Notes under the pieces: generated by a model
Told to the model about the DNA's origin: nothing
What the model saw: only the letters and a program-made list of their open reading frames with translations
The model's database searches: none
Program-made: the position numbers and the translations under genes
In this document: positions 7,563 through 16,367 of the stretch, in pieces
Layout: each line of letters opens with the position of its first letter
How positions within the stretch are numbered: the first letter of the stretch is position 1
From: JBNKZU01 sp050301795
GTDB lineage: Bacteria > Pseudomonadota > Gammaproteobacteria > Thiohalomonadales > Thiohalomonadaceae
Assembly (NCBI GenBank): GCA_050301795.1
Contig: JBNKZU010000032.1
Coordinates: 1 to 31,011 of the forward strand
DNA: 31,011 bases
Reading direction: 5' to 3'

Positions 7563-10500
7563 CTACTGTACCGTTTTATTCTTCAACACTTCGGGGTCAT
7601 ATCCCGCCAGTGTCATGAGTTTGGCGCGAATCTTATTCGCTGTTTCACTATGGTGGTTGGCGTTAATCGCAGCTATCTTCTCTTCATACTCTTGACGAAG
7701 GGCATCAAGTGCCAGTTGATGTTCAGCAGCGACCTCGGCCTCAATCTCAGATTGAACCTTGTCAGTAAATGGTGTCACTTCACCAGCAAGCTCTTGTAGC
7801 ACTCTCCAACGGGACAATATCGAGTCGATAACCTCAATCACCGCTTCAGATGCAACCATAGTAATCACATTAGATTCATCGTCTAACATTTTGATTACAG
7901 GAGATTTATTCGCTCTTGAATTGCTACCCATGTTCAAATAGTCTGCTAATGGTGTTGGTGCAGCATCCCGATCACTATGTTGATGGAAACAGTGATCAAA
8001 ACGTCTTTGGGTGCGCATCCAGTCGATGGGTAAATGAGGAGAATTATCGATTTCAACCCAATCTCTCTTTATGGATTCATTACCCTCAAGTTTTAATCGC
8101 TTTCCAAAAAGGCCATCGCTATTCGGATTGTAGCGCATTAGCGGAGAGACTCGCGTAGCAACTGCGGTCGCCGCAACACTCATAACATCAGATGGGGCTA
8201 TTCCATGAAACAGGGGACTCGGCGCATAGATCTCAACCAGTGCTGGGCCATTGTAATCAAACATCTCCTGTATTGATTGATTTAAGTGTTGTGGTGCCGC
8301 AATGGAGCTTTGAGCGACAAAGGCTTTTTGACCAAACAGAGCGTGGGTAGAGAGTGCGGCATCAAGACGGTGATCGTTTGAAACCGCCAGACCACGAACT
8401 CCCTCATTCTCCAGACCAAAGCCAAGATCGCTAATGGCAATAACCTTTACAGGAAGACCGCTATTGAGCATCCACGATAGTTGGGAGAGTTGTGATCCGG
8501 CAAGTTCACGGCTATTGGCAATCACGACCAACGGTGGAACTGAATTACGCTCATCCTCATCCATTTGGTGCCAGCTAATGATTGAATTCAGTGGCTTTTG
8601 CTTGCTGACACCTCGTTTTAGCTCCTCAGCGGCATTGTGCATAAGCGCATGAGACTGACCAATCTGCTGGATCTGTCCGTGTATCATGCCCATCGACATC
8701 TCGATGAGATCACCACTGTTATTCATCAACGTGGGAACCTGAAAAGGGTTGTATGGGAAGACACCAGCCCAACTCGATTGGGTTCCTGGTGATATCGCCA
8801 GAGAGTAGCGTGAACGGCCTAAACCACTTTCGCCATGTTGTATTCGATGTTGAAGATCACCAAGCCCCTGTGCGATCTCAATCAGGCGACGCAGGCGAGG
8901 TGCATCGACACCGCTGGATTCGAGCTTTGAGGTGTTTCCGGGGATTAGCTGTATCAGATCAACATGACGACTCTTGACCTGTTGAAGCTGATGCGCCATC
9001 GAATCAAGATCCTCAACTGGAAGCGCATCAGCCAGAATAGAGCGGATCTCCTGCGTGATCTCTGTAAGATAGTCCTTAATCCGATTCAGCCATTGATGGT
9101 GATGTGGCTGTTGCAGATATTCAATTCCTGAAAGCACCATTCGTAGCGCGATCTTCTCTCCCGAACCAGCTTCAGCACCATCTCCCCCGGAGATTGTGTA
9201 GGCGCAGTGACGTGACAACATCTGTGCGGCAATCGGATTGAGGCTCTGTTTTGCAACCTGTTCAATCAGTGTTGATGCTGTGTCGGGTATCTGTTCCCAG
9301 ATTTGCCAGTTTTGACGGTGTTTATTGAGTAGATCATCAGCACTCTGCTGCATGGTAATAACGCCACTGTCACAACTACTTGCACAAATACCACACCCTT
9401 TGCAGGCATCACTATTGACGGTCAGGCTTAATAGGGCGCCACCATCCTTCTGAAGCTGCTCGCCTTTGGTAAATAGCGCCTCAGTTTTATGAAGAGGTAA
9501 CGAGCCAAAACGATCTGCAATCGTCATAAGCGCATGGCTCACACTCTCCAACCGTTCACCACTTAGCGGTGATTTCTGCTGTAGTTGTTCAAAGGCCTGG
9601 TTTAATAACGGCTTAAATGTAAATCGTTTCGCCGTGGCGCTTTTGACCTGTTTTGAGATTGCTGACGCGAGTTTATTGACCAGTGGACGTAGAGGGTCTG
9701 CTCCTGTGATTGCTACAAACCCATTCAATAACTCTTTTACAGAGAGTGCGGTTGCACCAATCGCACTGTCGGGACAGTGAGACCAGCAGAGGCCACAACC
9801 ACTGCACTCATCACCGCGAAAGAGAGGGAGTAATGTATTGAATTGAGCATGATTTCGGAATGTTGAGCTTAGCGGCGGTACGATTCCTGTAGCAAGATAG
9901 GGATCAGCGGCGAGATGTGGATCTCCCTCGCGATAGAGCACTCCCACCTGATCCCAGAACCTAGGAAGATTGTCATATTGATCGCTGTTTTTGGTAAGGT
10001 GTTTTACCGCCATCGGCACCGAGCCGTCCCACATTGGTGTGGTAATACTATTCTCAGTGACGGGATCTAGCAGTTTCACGGTCTCATATCCCGTTTGGAG
10101 TTGCTCAGCATTTGTAGCCGAATGGTATTGCCCCCAGTGACTCTTATGTTTCTTGCGAAATTCAAGAATCTTTCGAATCTTTGCGCCCGTTGCTCTTCTG
10201 GTTTCAAAAAGATGACACACGGCACCGATGATCTTCTCATGACGTTGCTCAGGGTTTAGTCCTTCGCAGATTACATAATGTATTTGTGCCCGACCCTGAT
10301 GTGATGACACTCTAGCGCTTGCTGTGTTCAGCGTATCAGCACTATCAATAACGAGCAGGATATCCGCTTGATCATTAAGAATTGTCGCCGGATTAAAGTG
10401 CCGAGGGTCGGTACAGACCAGAATATCGGCCACTTCAGATTTATGGCTGGCGGCAAAACGATCTTTACCGACGGTAATGTGATCGCATAGCGTTCCACCC

Positions 10501-12050
10501 CACGATTCCCAACGGTGTTCTGGGGTGGCTCTTACCTCATCTTCACTAATATTGTGCAGGATTGTCGCAATGTCATTGAGTAACAGCGTCTCAAACGCAC
10601 TTCCAGAATGCGAAATTTGAAGGCTGAAATGGGAAGAGGAAAGTGGCTTCTTGGCCGCAGGGATCAGGCGCGATGATGCGTTTGGATAATCCCGCTTAAG
10701 TGAGTCGATTAACACCTGCCGTTTGGGATGATTGTGTCTGGAATCACTCTCTTCGTGGACACCAAGAAAGCGTGGAGATAATGAGATAGATTGATGATTG
10801 AGAATGTACTCACTTAAATCATCAAGATTAATGCCACTATCACCTAAGCCATAGATAATCGATTCAAGCTTTGTGGTTGCGCCAGTGGTTGCAGTGATCT
10901 CCCGCATTAGTGGTGCGTGGGTGGTATGGGCTGACAAGGCCGTTTCAAGGATGAACGAGCGTTTCGTGTGGTGCACCAATGATTTTATCTGTGTTGCTGC
11001 AAATGGCCGTAACACACGAACACCAACAATGCCGATCTTCTTTTTATGCTGCTTTCGCATCCGGTTACTCAGATCAACCAGTTGCTCTACAGCGCCACCT
11101 TGAGCAATAACTAAAAACTCAGCGTTATCGGTGTTGTGAGTAGAGAGTTGCTGATAGTGACGACCAGATAACTTTGAATAGTGCTTAAAACAGTGATTAA
11201 TCTGCTCCTCAACACCATCAAGCATATAGAGCGTTGATGCGACATTACCGGTTGTAAACTCTTTGGCACTGAATAAAGCGCCATGGAGTACCGGGCGGTC
11301 TAAATCGTGCCAGCGTGGTAGTCGAGGTCGTGTATCTCCAAACAACATCTTTTGAGATGGATTGAGTGATGAAATCGTATCGGTACTACTGCCGACAAAT
11401 TGATTCACCATTTCGACCGAGGGCATCTTAAACGCCTGTGAACCATAAGCGGTGAGTTGATCCATATAGATCACCACAGGTACAAGACTACGCTCCGCAA
11501 TTACACGGGAGATTAGGGTTAAATCTACAGCCTCTTGTACATTTTGTGCAAATAGGGTGATCGCACCAGCTTCAGCAAGAAGATGAAGTGCTTCATGCGA
11601 ATCGGCATGTGTAGAGCCGTGTCCATTTAAGGCTTGCCCGGTAACATGAACAACCAATGGCAGATGTTTTCCTGCTGCCTGCTTAAGTAGCTCAATCGCA
11701 CCGGTGGCATCTGCGCCAGAGAGAAATACCGAGGCACGTTGACCAGTGAGGCATGCACCTATTGCCGCTGCCATTGCACCACGAGGACTTTCGCTATTAA
11801 TAAAGGAAAGTGGTTGATTGAACAGGTTATGTTCAACTCGCTGATGTTCGTGTTTCCAGCTTAACTCGCTGTTTTTAACGGCATAGCTTCCACCCAATGC
11901 TGCCACAGTGGAGATAGCCGCTTCGCAAACCGCAACGGCGCTATTACCATCCAGAAACAGTTCTACACCATCACCAATTTGTCCACGCTCACTCGGGTCA
12001 CCAAAGATTTGGCGGTAGAGTCGAATGGTTGTATCACGTAAGTTGGGCAT
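7563..12050 (-). CDS. NifJ/PFOR-like giant protein with lost catalytic site, embedded in rnf operon
   Basis: About 1495 residues from the ATG at 12050, which overlaps the end of rnfB by 17 bases; an upstream extension to 12194 would lie inside rnfB and is rejected. The domain order follows pyruvate:ferredoxin oxidoreductase: domain I (DGNSAVAVCEAA, then FLSGADATGAIELL and THADSHEALHLL), domain II (KKKIGIVGVRVLRPFAATQ), gamma-like domain (RWESWGGTLCDHITVGK), two ferredoxin clusters (CSGCGLCWSHCPDS near residue 750; CKGCGICASSCDSG near 883), then a TPP-domain remnant. In that remnant the proximal-cluster cysteines are gone (GGDGAEAGSGEK where CAGCGE is expected, SPGTQSSWAG for the ATGCSSIWG motif, EIYAPS for YATC). 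The TPP/Mg motif GDGW is absent and the domain I YPITPSS motif is missing. It probably cannot decarboxylate pyruvate. A ferredoxin-like electron carrier or scaffold between KorAB and RnfB/RnfC is inferred. Confidence 0.85.
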   Translation of the reverse strand: MPNLRDTTIRLYRQIFGDPSERGQIGDGVELFLDGNSAVAVCEAAISTVAALGGSYAVKNSELSWKHEHQRVEHNLFNQPLSFINSESPRGAMAAAIGACLTGQRASVFLSGADATGAIELLKQAAGKHLPLVVHVTGQALNGHGSTHADSHEALHLLAEAGAITLFAQNVQEAVDLTLISRVIAERSLVPVVIYMDQLTAYGSQAFKMPSVEMVNQFVGSSTDTISSLNPSQKMLFGDTRPRLPRWHDLDRPVLHGALFSAKEFTTGNVASTLYMLDGVEEQINHCFKHYSKLSGRHYQQLSTHNTDNAEFLVIAQGGAVEQLVDLSNRMRKQHKKKIGIVGVRVLRPFAATQIKSLVHHTKRSFILETALSAHTTHAPLMREITATTGATTKLESIIYGLGDSGINLDDLSEYILNHQSISLSPRFLGVHEESDSRHNHPKRQVLIDSLKRDYPNASSRLIPAAKKPLSSSHFSLQISHSGSAFETLLLNDIATILHNISEDEVRATPEHRWESWGGTLCDHITVGKDRFAASHKSEVADILVCTDPRHFNPATILNDQADILLVIDSADTLNTASARVSSHQGRAQIHYVICEGLNPEQRHEKIIGAVCHLFETRRATGAKIRKILEFRKKHKSHWGQYHSATNAEQLQTGYETVKLLDPVTENSITTPMWDGSVPMAVKHLTKNSDQYDNLPRFWDQVGVLYREGDPHLAADPYLATGIVPPLSSTFRNHAQFNTLLPLFRGDECSGCGLCWSHCPDSAIGATALSVKELLNGFVAITGADPLRPLVNKLASAISKQVKSATAKRFTFKPLLNQAFEQLQQKSPLSGERLESVSHALMTIADRFGSLPLHKTEALFTKGEQLQKDGGALLSLTVNSDACKGCGICASSCDSGVITMQQSADDLLNKHRQNWQIWEQIPDTASTLIEQVAKQSLNPIAAQMLSRHCAYTISGGDGAEAGSGEKIALRMVLSGIEYLQQPHHHQWLNRIKDYLTEITQEIRSILADALPVEDLDSMAHQLQQVKSRHVDLIQLIPGNTSKLESSGVDAPRLRRLIEIAQGLGDLQHRIQHGESGLGRSRYSLAISPGTQSSWAGVFPYNPFQVPTLMNNSGDLIEMSMGMIHGQIQQIGQSHALMHNAAEELKRGVSKQKPLNSIISWHQMDEDERNSVPPLVVIANSRELAGSQLSQLSWMLNSGLPVKVIAISDLGFGLENEGVRGLAVSNDHRLDAALSTHALFGQKAFVAQSSIAAPQHLNQSIQEMFDYNGPALVEIYAPSPLFHGIAPSDVMSVAATAVATRVSPLMRYNPNSDGLFGKRLKLEGNESIKRDWVEIDNSPHLPIDWMRTQRRFDHCFHQHSDRDAAPTPLADYLNMGSNSRANKSPVIKMLDDESNVITMVASEAVIEVIDSILSRWRVLQELAGEVTPFTDKVQSEIEAEVAAEHQLALDALRQEYEEKIAAINANHHSETANKIRAKLMTLAGYDPEVLKNKTVQ

Positions 12051-12897
12051 AGCGTTCTCGATTCTCTCTCTCTTCCAGTGACTCATCGGCAAATTGATCA
12101 GATTCCAACCAGACGATAGAGCCAGTCGGACACCGGAGCGTTGGTTTCGGTGTGATGGGTAAACCGCTGTCGTAATGAATCTTGGGTAACTCATCGACCA
12201 TTTCGATTAATCCTGTGGCTGCGTCAGCTGCACACTTTGCACATCCGTCACAACCCACACTGCATAGCATTGTGACTTTTTCACCGGCCAGTGGAATACT
12301 GCACTGAACAAACAGCTTCTGTTCCAGAGGTAATAATTCAAACAGGTCGCGAGGGCAAGCATCTACACAATCGCCGCAGGCGGTACACTTTTCGACATCA
12401 ACAACCGGCAAGCCATTTTTATTCATATAGATAGCATCAAAGTCACACGAGACTTCACAATCTGCCAGACCGAGACAGCCCCATGAACAACCTTTTCCGC
12501 CTCCCGAAACCACAGATGCTGAACGACAACTCTCAAACCCCTGATACTCAGCAATCTGGCGTGCTTGCCCAGTTCCACCGGCGCAATGGAGGCGGGCGAT
12601 GCGCTTTTCGTTCTCACCGGCATCGACACCCAGATAATCGGCAATATTGTCGATATCATCACTACTGGCTACAGTGCATTTCCCAGGCTGGATCTCCCCA
12701 CTGACGACCTTTTGAGCAAAGGGTAGACACCCTGGTTCACCACAGGCACCACAGTTTGTTCCGGGTAACATCTCTTCGGTTTTGACGATTCTCGGATCTT
12801 CCTGCACCCTGAAAACCTTTGACGCAATCGCCAATATCACCCCGAAAAAGATGCCCAGTCCGGTCATGATGCTGGGAGCCGTTAAAAACGTGTTCAT
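12034..12897 (-). CDS. rnfB: RnfB, long form with additional iron-sulfur clusters
   Basis: The protein has 287 residues, against about 190 in E. coli. An N-terminal membrane anchor (about residues 10-29) is followed by the Fes motif (GTNCGACGEPGCLPFA, cysteines about 49, 52 and 57, and a fourth in GKCTVA). Next come CSWGCLGLADCEVSCDFDAI, CTACGDCVDACPRDLF and CSVGCDGCAKCAADAATGLI, making three ferredoxin-like Cys sets. This is the long RnfB type known from anaerobes such as acetogens. RnfB is the ferredoxin-facing subunit. It begins three bases after the 829-residue gene and its end overlaps the PFOR-like gene, so its direct neighbours in expression are ferredoxin-type proteins. A Glu/Arg-rich tail ends the protein. 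Confidence 0.94.
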   Translation of the reverse strand: MNTFLTAPSIMTGLGIFFGVILAIASKVFRVQEDPRIVKTEEMLPGTNCGACGEPGCLPFAQKVVSGEIQPGKCTVASSDDIDNIADYLGVDAGENEKRIARLHCAGGTGQARQIAEYQGFESCRSASVVSGGGKGCSWGCLGLADCEVSCDFDAIYMNKNGLPVVDVEKCTACGDCVDACPRDLFELLPLEQKLFVQCSIPLAGEKVTMLCSVGCDGCAKCAADAATGLIEMVDELPKIHYDSGLPITPKPTLRCPTGSIVWLESDQFADESLEERENRERYAQLT

Positions 12898-12900
12898 AGA

Positions 12901-15390
12901 TTAGTTAAACGGCGCTGCCCGTGCGATCAGTTCATCCAAATCCTTTTCGCTTTTGTCGATAGGTAGTCCAGGATGGATGCACTTAGAGGGACAAATCTCA
13001 GCCGCTTCAACCAGATGAGCATAGGTTCCGGTAGAGAGATCGCTTAAATAGGCCTGATTATTCTCGTTATAAACAAATAAGACCGGATTAATCGCTAAAC
13101 AGTCGTTACACGAGGTACATAGAGCGCTGTCGATCCACGCCTCTTCAATGATCTCATCCTCATCCGTATCGGTTTCGGCATCGGTTTCTACCGTATTAGC
13201 TGCTTCCGGTTTGGTTTCTGCTTGACTCTGAGCCTTTGGCGGCATTTTCATCGTAGCCATCGGCAGTGGGGAAGAGAGATCCATTTCCAACAAGATATCG
13301 GTTAATCGACCCATGACCTCCGCAGCAGACTCAGATTTTACTCTGGCAATCTCTGCCTGATGTGCCGCCAGGAGTTGTTCTCGTTCAATGGTAGCTTTGG
13401 CTTCAAGCTCTGTGCGGGTCTCTGCCACTGCTTTGTCGATAAAGGCATTCTTAACGCCTGCAAACTCTTGAAGCGAGTGCCAGAAATTGAGGCGATCTTT
13501 ACACGCATGAATCATGGCACGGGTCACGGCGAGACGATGCAGTACATTATTCTCATCAACCGCCCAGATATAAGGGATGCGGTGATAGGTCTCTGACTCT
13601 GGGAGTTTAATAAATTCAGCGACAGGTATCAGATCACTGGAGATGCACTCTGCCGGAATGATGGCGAAGTGGTTATAGAGTCGCTCAATGAGCAGGGCAT
13701 AGTCGGCAAAGGTGAAGGCAAGCTCAGTATCGATTCGGTTGCCATCACTATCGTGATAGCTGTATGGATGGATCGGCCAGTCGCGTTCAGGTTGTGGGTT
13801 GCCACTAAAATCGAACTTATCGACGCCACTGTCACCAGCCGAAGGGTTTACAAAGAAGAAGGGATGTACCCGACCCTCTAATGCAGCACCGGCAACTAGC
13901 CATGCGTTGAGACCGTTATCCTGCCCGGTTGGTCTAAGTCCGATATTGATTAAATGGAGACTGGTTCGGGTGGCATCCAATGCTGAGGTGTAGCGTTGTA
14001 TCAGGTGTTGATGCCGAGCTGCTGAAGCTTGTGATACCACAGCCTGACGATGGCTGATACCGAGATAACCCAATTCGGTTCGGTAGCTATTAAACGGATC
14101 TTCTTCTGATGAAGCCCCGGGGTTGTTATGTGCCTGAACCCGTACAAATACCTGCACTGGGCGACCTGAATTGAGCAGTCTTGAGAATGAACTCATGCCA
14201 GATGTGGCAGCATGATCCGCCGATTCAAAGGCAATGACTGTTGGAACCAGCAGTAACTCGTCCTGAGAGAAGGCTTCCCAGCTAAAATTCTCGAACCAGG
14301 GATCGTGAACGGCTGCATCGTAGATGTTTTGAGTCTCCAGATCGGCTGTTCGTACCGACTTAAATACATCGGCAAGGCGCGATGCTGACTCATCAAACAG
14401 TCTCATTGCGCGATCACAAGGATCATCAGAAACCAGGGTCTCGATATCCTTTCTTGAATTGAGCCAGGGTTCATCAAGAGAACCATTGTGTATAAATTGA
14501 ACAATCGTTTTCTGGTGACGATATTTTTCAAGCACCTCAAGCGTTTTTTCGATACGTTGCTTGCGCTGAGGTGACATCACCAAAGAGCCTTGAGAGTGTT
14601 TCATCACCTTCGAGAGTACCGCCGTATCAATTCGATCAGTTGCCCCGATACTCTGCTTCAGTTGTTCAGGTTTGCGTGACTCTTCAGATTTGTTCCAGTC
14701 CACATCAAGCAGTGATTTGAGATCGTTAATATGGCTATCGATCTCTTTTAGGAACCTCTTATGACGTGGCTCAACCTTACAAGCAACCACGTGCATTAAC
14801 AGGTGAATGGCAGGATAGCGCCCATAGGATAAAAGTTGTCCGCCAGCAGGAATGGTGCTCAACAGTGATTCGATATCTTCAGCGAGTTTTTGTTGATTCT
14901 GTTTTTCAAGCTTTAGATGCTTAATCAGTGCGTCAGATGAGGTTTTGATGTTGGATAAGGCATCAACCGGACCGTCAATATCACGAATGCGATCTCTGAT
15001 ATCACGTTCAATCCACCCGATATTATCTTTCAGGATGGTTGCATCATCCGGACGACTGGACATTGAATCGACGCAATCGCTAAGTAGCTGCCCAAGAGGC
15101 TTTGTTAGCTCTGAGGCTTCTGTCGTTGATTCTGCCAGTGCAGGTGGCATTAGAAACAACGGATAGTCATATCTTAATCGACTGGTGTCACGAAACGGCG
15201 CTAACAGTGCAGGTAACAGGTTGTTACCAACAGCTTTAAGCGCTGAAGCGGCATCCGGGTTACCCAGATGGAAATGTCGCAGCGTTCTTAGTATCGATTC
15301 GGTTGTTTCTGCATCTTGAATTGCAGCCGAGAGCGATGGCAGATCACTGCTTTCAGGTGCCGATGAGATGTGAACTACATTCGAGCTCAT
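12901..15390 (-). CDS. PFOR-derived protein with C-terminal [4Fe-4S] ferredoxin domain
   Basis: An 829-residue protein of no named family. The N-terminal half is largely helical without recognisable motifs. From about residue 395 it is collinear with the end of the PFOR-like giant in the same operon: LLNSGRPVQVFVRV matches MLNSGLPVKVIAI, VSQASAARHQHL matches AQSSIAAPQHL, and WHSLQEFAGVKNAFIDK matches WRVLQELAGEVTPFTDK. Both then have a charged coiled-coil-like stretch. A Glu/Asp/Thr-rich linker leads to a monocluster ferredoxin (CTSCNDC at 758-764, then CPSKC at 800-804). TPP motifs are absent. It follows korB by 11 bases and precedes rnfB by three, so it may deliver electrons from KorAB to RnfB. 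Function is inferred from context only. Confidence 0.8.
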   Translation of the reverse strand: MSSNVVHISSAPESSDLPSLSAAIQDAETTESILRTLRHFHLGNPDAASALKAVGNNLLPALLAPFRDTSRLRYDYPLFLMPPALAESTTEASELTKPLGQLLSDCVDSMSSRPDDATILKDNIGWIERDIRDRIRDIDGPVDALSNIKTSSDALIKHLKLEKQNQQKLAEDIESLLSTIPAGGQLLSYGRYPAIHLLMHVVACKVEPRHKRFLKEIDSHINDLKSLLDVDWNKSEESRKPEQLKQSIGATDRIDTAVLSKVMKHSQGSLVMSPQRKQRIEKTLEVLEKYRHQKTIVQFIHNGSLDEPWLNSRKDIETLVSDDPCDRAMRLFDESASRLADVFKSVRTADLETQNIYDAAVHDPWFENFSWEAFSQDELLLVPTVIAFESADHAATSGMSSFSRLLNSGRPVQVFVRVQAHNNPGASSEEDPFNSYRTELGYLGISHRQAVVSQASAARHQHLIQRYTSALDATRTSLHLINIGLRPTGQDNGLNAWLVAGAALEGRVHPFFFVNPSAGDSGVDKFDFSGNPQPERDWPIHPYSYHDSDGNRIDTELAFTFADYALLIERLYNHFAIIPAECISSDLIPVAEFIKLPESETYHRIPYIWAVDENNVLHRLAVTRAMIHACKDRLNFWHSLQEFAGVKNAFIDKAVAETRTELEAKATIEREQLLAAHQAEIARVKSESAAEVMGRLTDILLEMDLSSPLPMATMKMPPKAQSQAETKPEAANTVETDAETDTDEDEIIEEAWIDSALCTSCNDCLAINPVLFVYNENNQAYLSDLSTGTYAHLVEAAEICPSKCIHPGLPIDKSEKDLDELIARAAPFN

Positions 15391-15401
15391 AAAATCACTA
15401 C

Positions 15402-16355
15402 CTAAATAGAAAATTGGTCGAGAGCGTTGTTCAGAGCGGTGATCTTTTGTTCGTTAGAGGTATTCATTCCAACGCTCGAAAAATCTTCATATACAGGAAC
15501 GCTCTCATCTTGGAACAGGATACCCAAAGGTAGCTGCTCCTCATCTTTGGCCAGCTTCATCGCGTGTAACCAGTCAGCAGGATCATGCTCAACACTGTTT
15601 TTGAAAACACGCTTCACGGAGTCATCCAGTGCGAGGTTATTCTCATGCTCAAGCAAAACAAACTTGTCAGGATTATCCTGTAGTGGTTTACAGAAATCGT
15701 TTGAGAATACCGGGCAGCGTTGCAGGATACGTACAAAACTGGTGCCACGATGCTGGTGAGCACGTTTAATGGTTTCGAACAGCAGTGGTGGATTCCAGTC
15801 AACAACCTGAGCCACAAATGAAACACCAGTGATTCCGAGCGTTATAGTTAGTGGATTAAGAGCCTTTACCGGCGCGCCAAAAGGGTGAGTATTGGTCTTC
15901 ATTCCTGATGGACTGGTCGGTGAGGTCTGCTTTTTGGTCAGACCATAGATGGCGTTATCAAAGATCAGGATCACCATGTCCATATTAAGACGCAGGGAGT
16001 GGATCCATGGACCCGCACCGATAGAGAAACAGTCACCATCACCGGTAGCCACCCAAACATCCAGATCAGGACGACGAGATTTAATACCATTGGCAAAGGG
16101 GAGTGCCCGGCCATGAAGTCCGTGGAAACCGTAGGTACCCATGTAGTGTGGGAGACGGCTTGAACAACCGATACCTGAAACCGCCACACTCTTCTCGGGT
16201 GGAAGCTGTGCATCACGCAGTACACGATGTACTGTGTTTAAAACTGCAAAATCACCACAACCAGGACACCAGCGAGCTTCACCGCCGGCATAGTCACCTA
16301 GTGTGAAATAACGTTCAAATACATCTAAAGACCAGTCCGCTTTTAATCCAAACAT
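15402..16355 (-). CDS. korB: 2-oxoacid:ferredoxin oxidoreductase beta subunit (KorB-like, TPP-binding)
   Basis: The protein has 317 residues. Intact catalytic features are WCPGCGDFAVL (about residue 30), SGIGCSSRLPHYM, the TPP/Mg motif VATGDGDCFSIGAG, and FDNAIYGLTKKQTSPTS. RILQRCPVF carries the fourth cysteine of the single [4Fe-4S] cluster typical of two-subunit enzymes. A strong ribosome site, AGGAGG, precedes the ATG. With KorA it catalyses ferredoxin-dependent interconversion of a 2-oxoacid and CoA with an acyl-CoA and CO2. The sequence resembles 2-oxoglutarate enzymes (reductive or oxidative TCA), though pyruvate or a branched-chain oxoacid cannot be excluded by reading alone. No ferredoxin domain is present in the pair, consistent with separate carriers downstream. 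Confidence 0.92.
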   Translation of the reverse strand: MFGLKADWSLDVFERYFTLGDYAGGEARWCPGCGDFAVLNTVHRVLRDAQLPPEKSVAVSGIGCSSRLPHYMGTYGFHGLHGRALPFANGIKSRRPDLDVWVATGDGDCFSIGAGPWIHSLRLNMDMVILIFDNAIYGLTKKQTSPTSPSGMKTNTHPFGAPVKALNPLTITLGITGVSFVAQVVDWNPPLLFETIKRAHQHRGTSFVRILQRCPVFSNDFCKPLQDNPDKFVLLEHENNLALDDSVKRVFKNSVEHDPADWLHAMKLAKDEEQLPLGILFQDESVPVYEDFSSVGMNTSNEQKITALNNALDQFSI

Positions 16356-16367
16356 CGTGCGAACCTC

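Noticed and set aside
7563..12194. Longer start for the PFOR-like gene, and reading it as an active pyruvate:ferredoxin oxidoreductase
   Set aside because: The extension lies inside rnfB in another frame, and TPP, proximal-cluster and pyruvate-binding motifs are missing.
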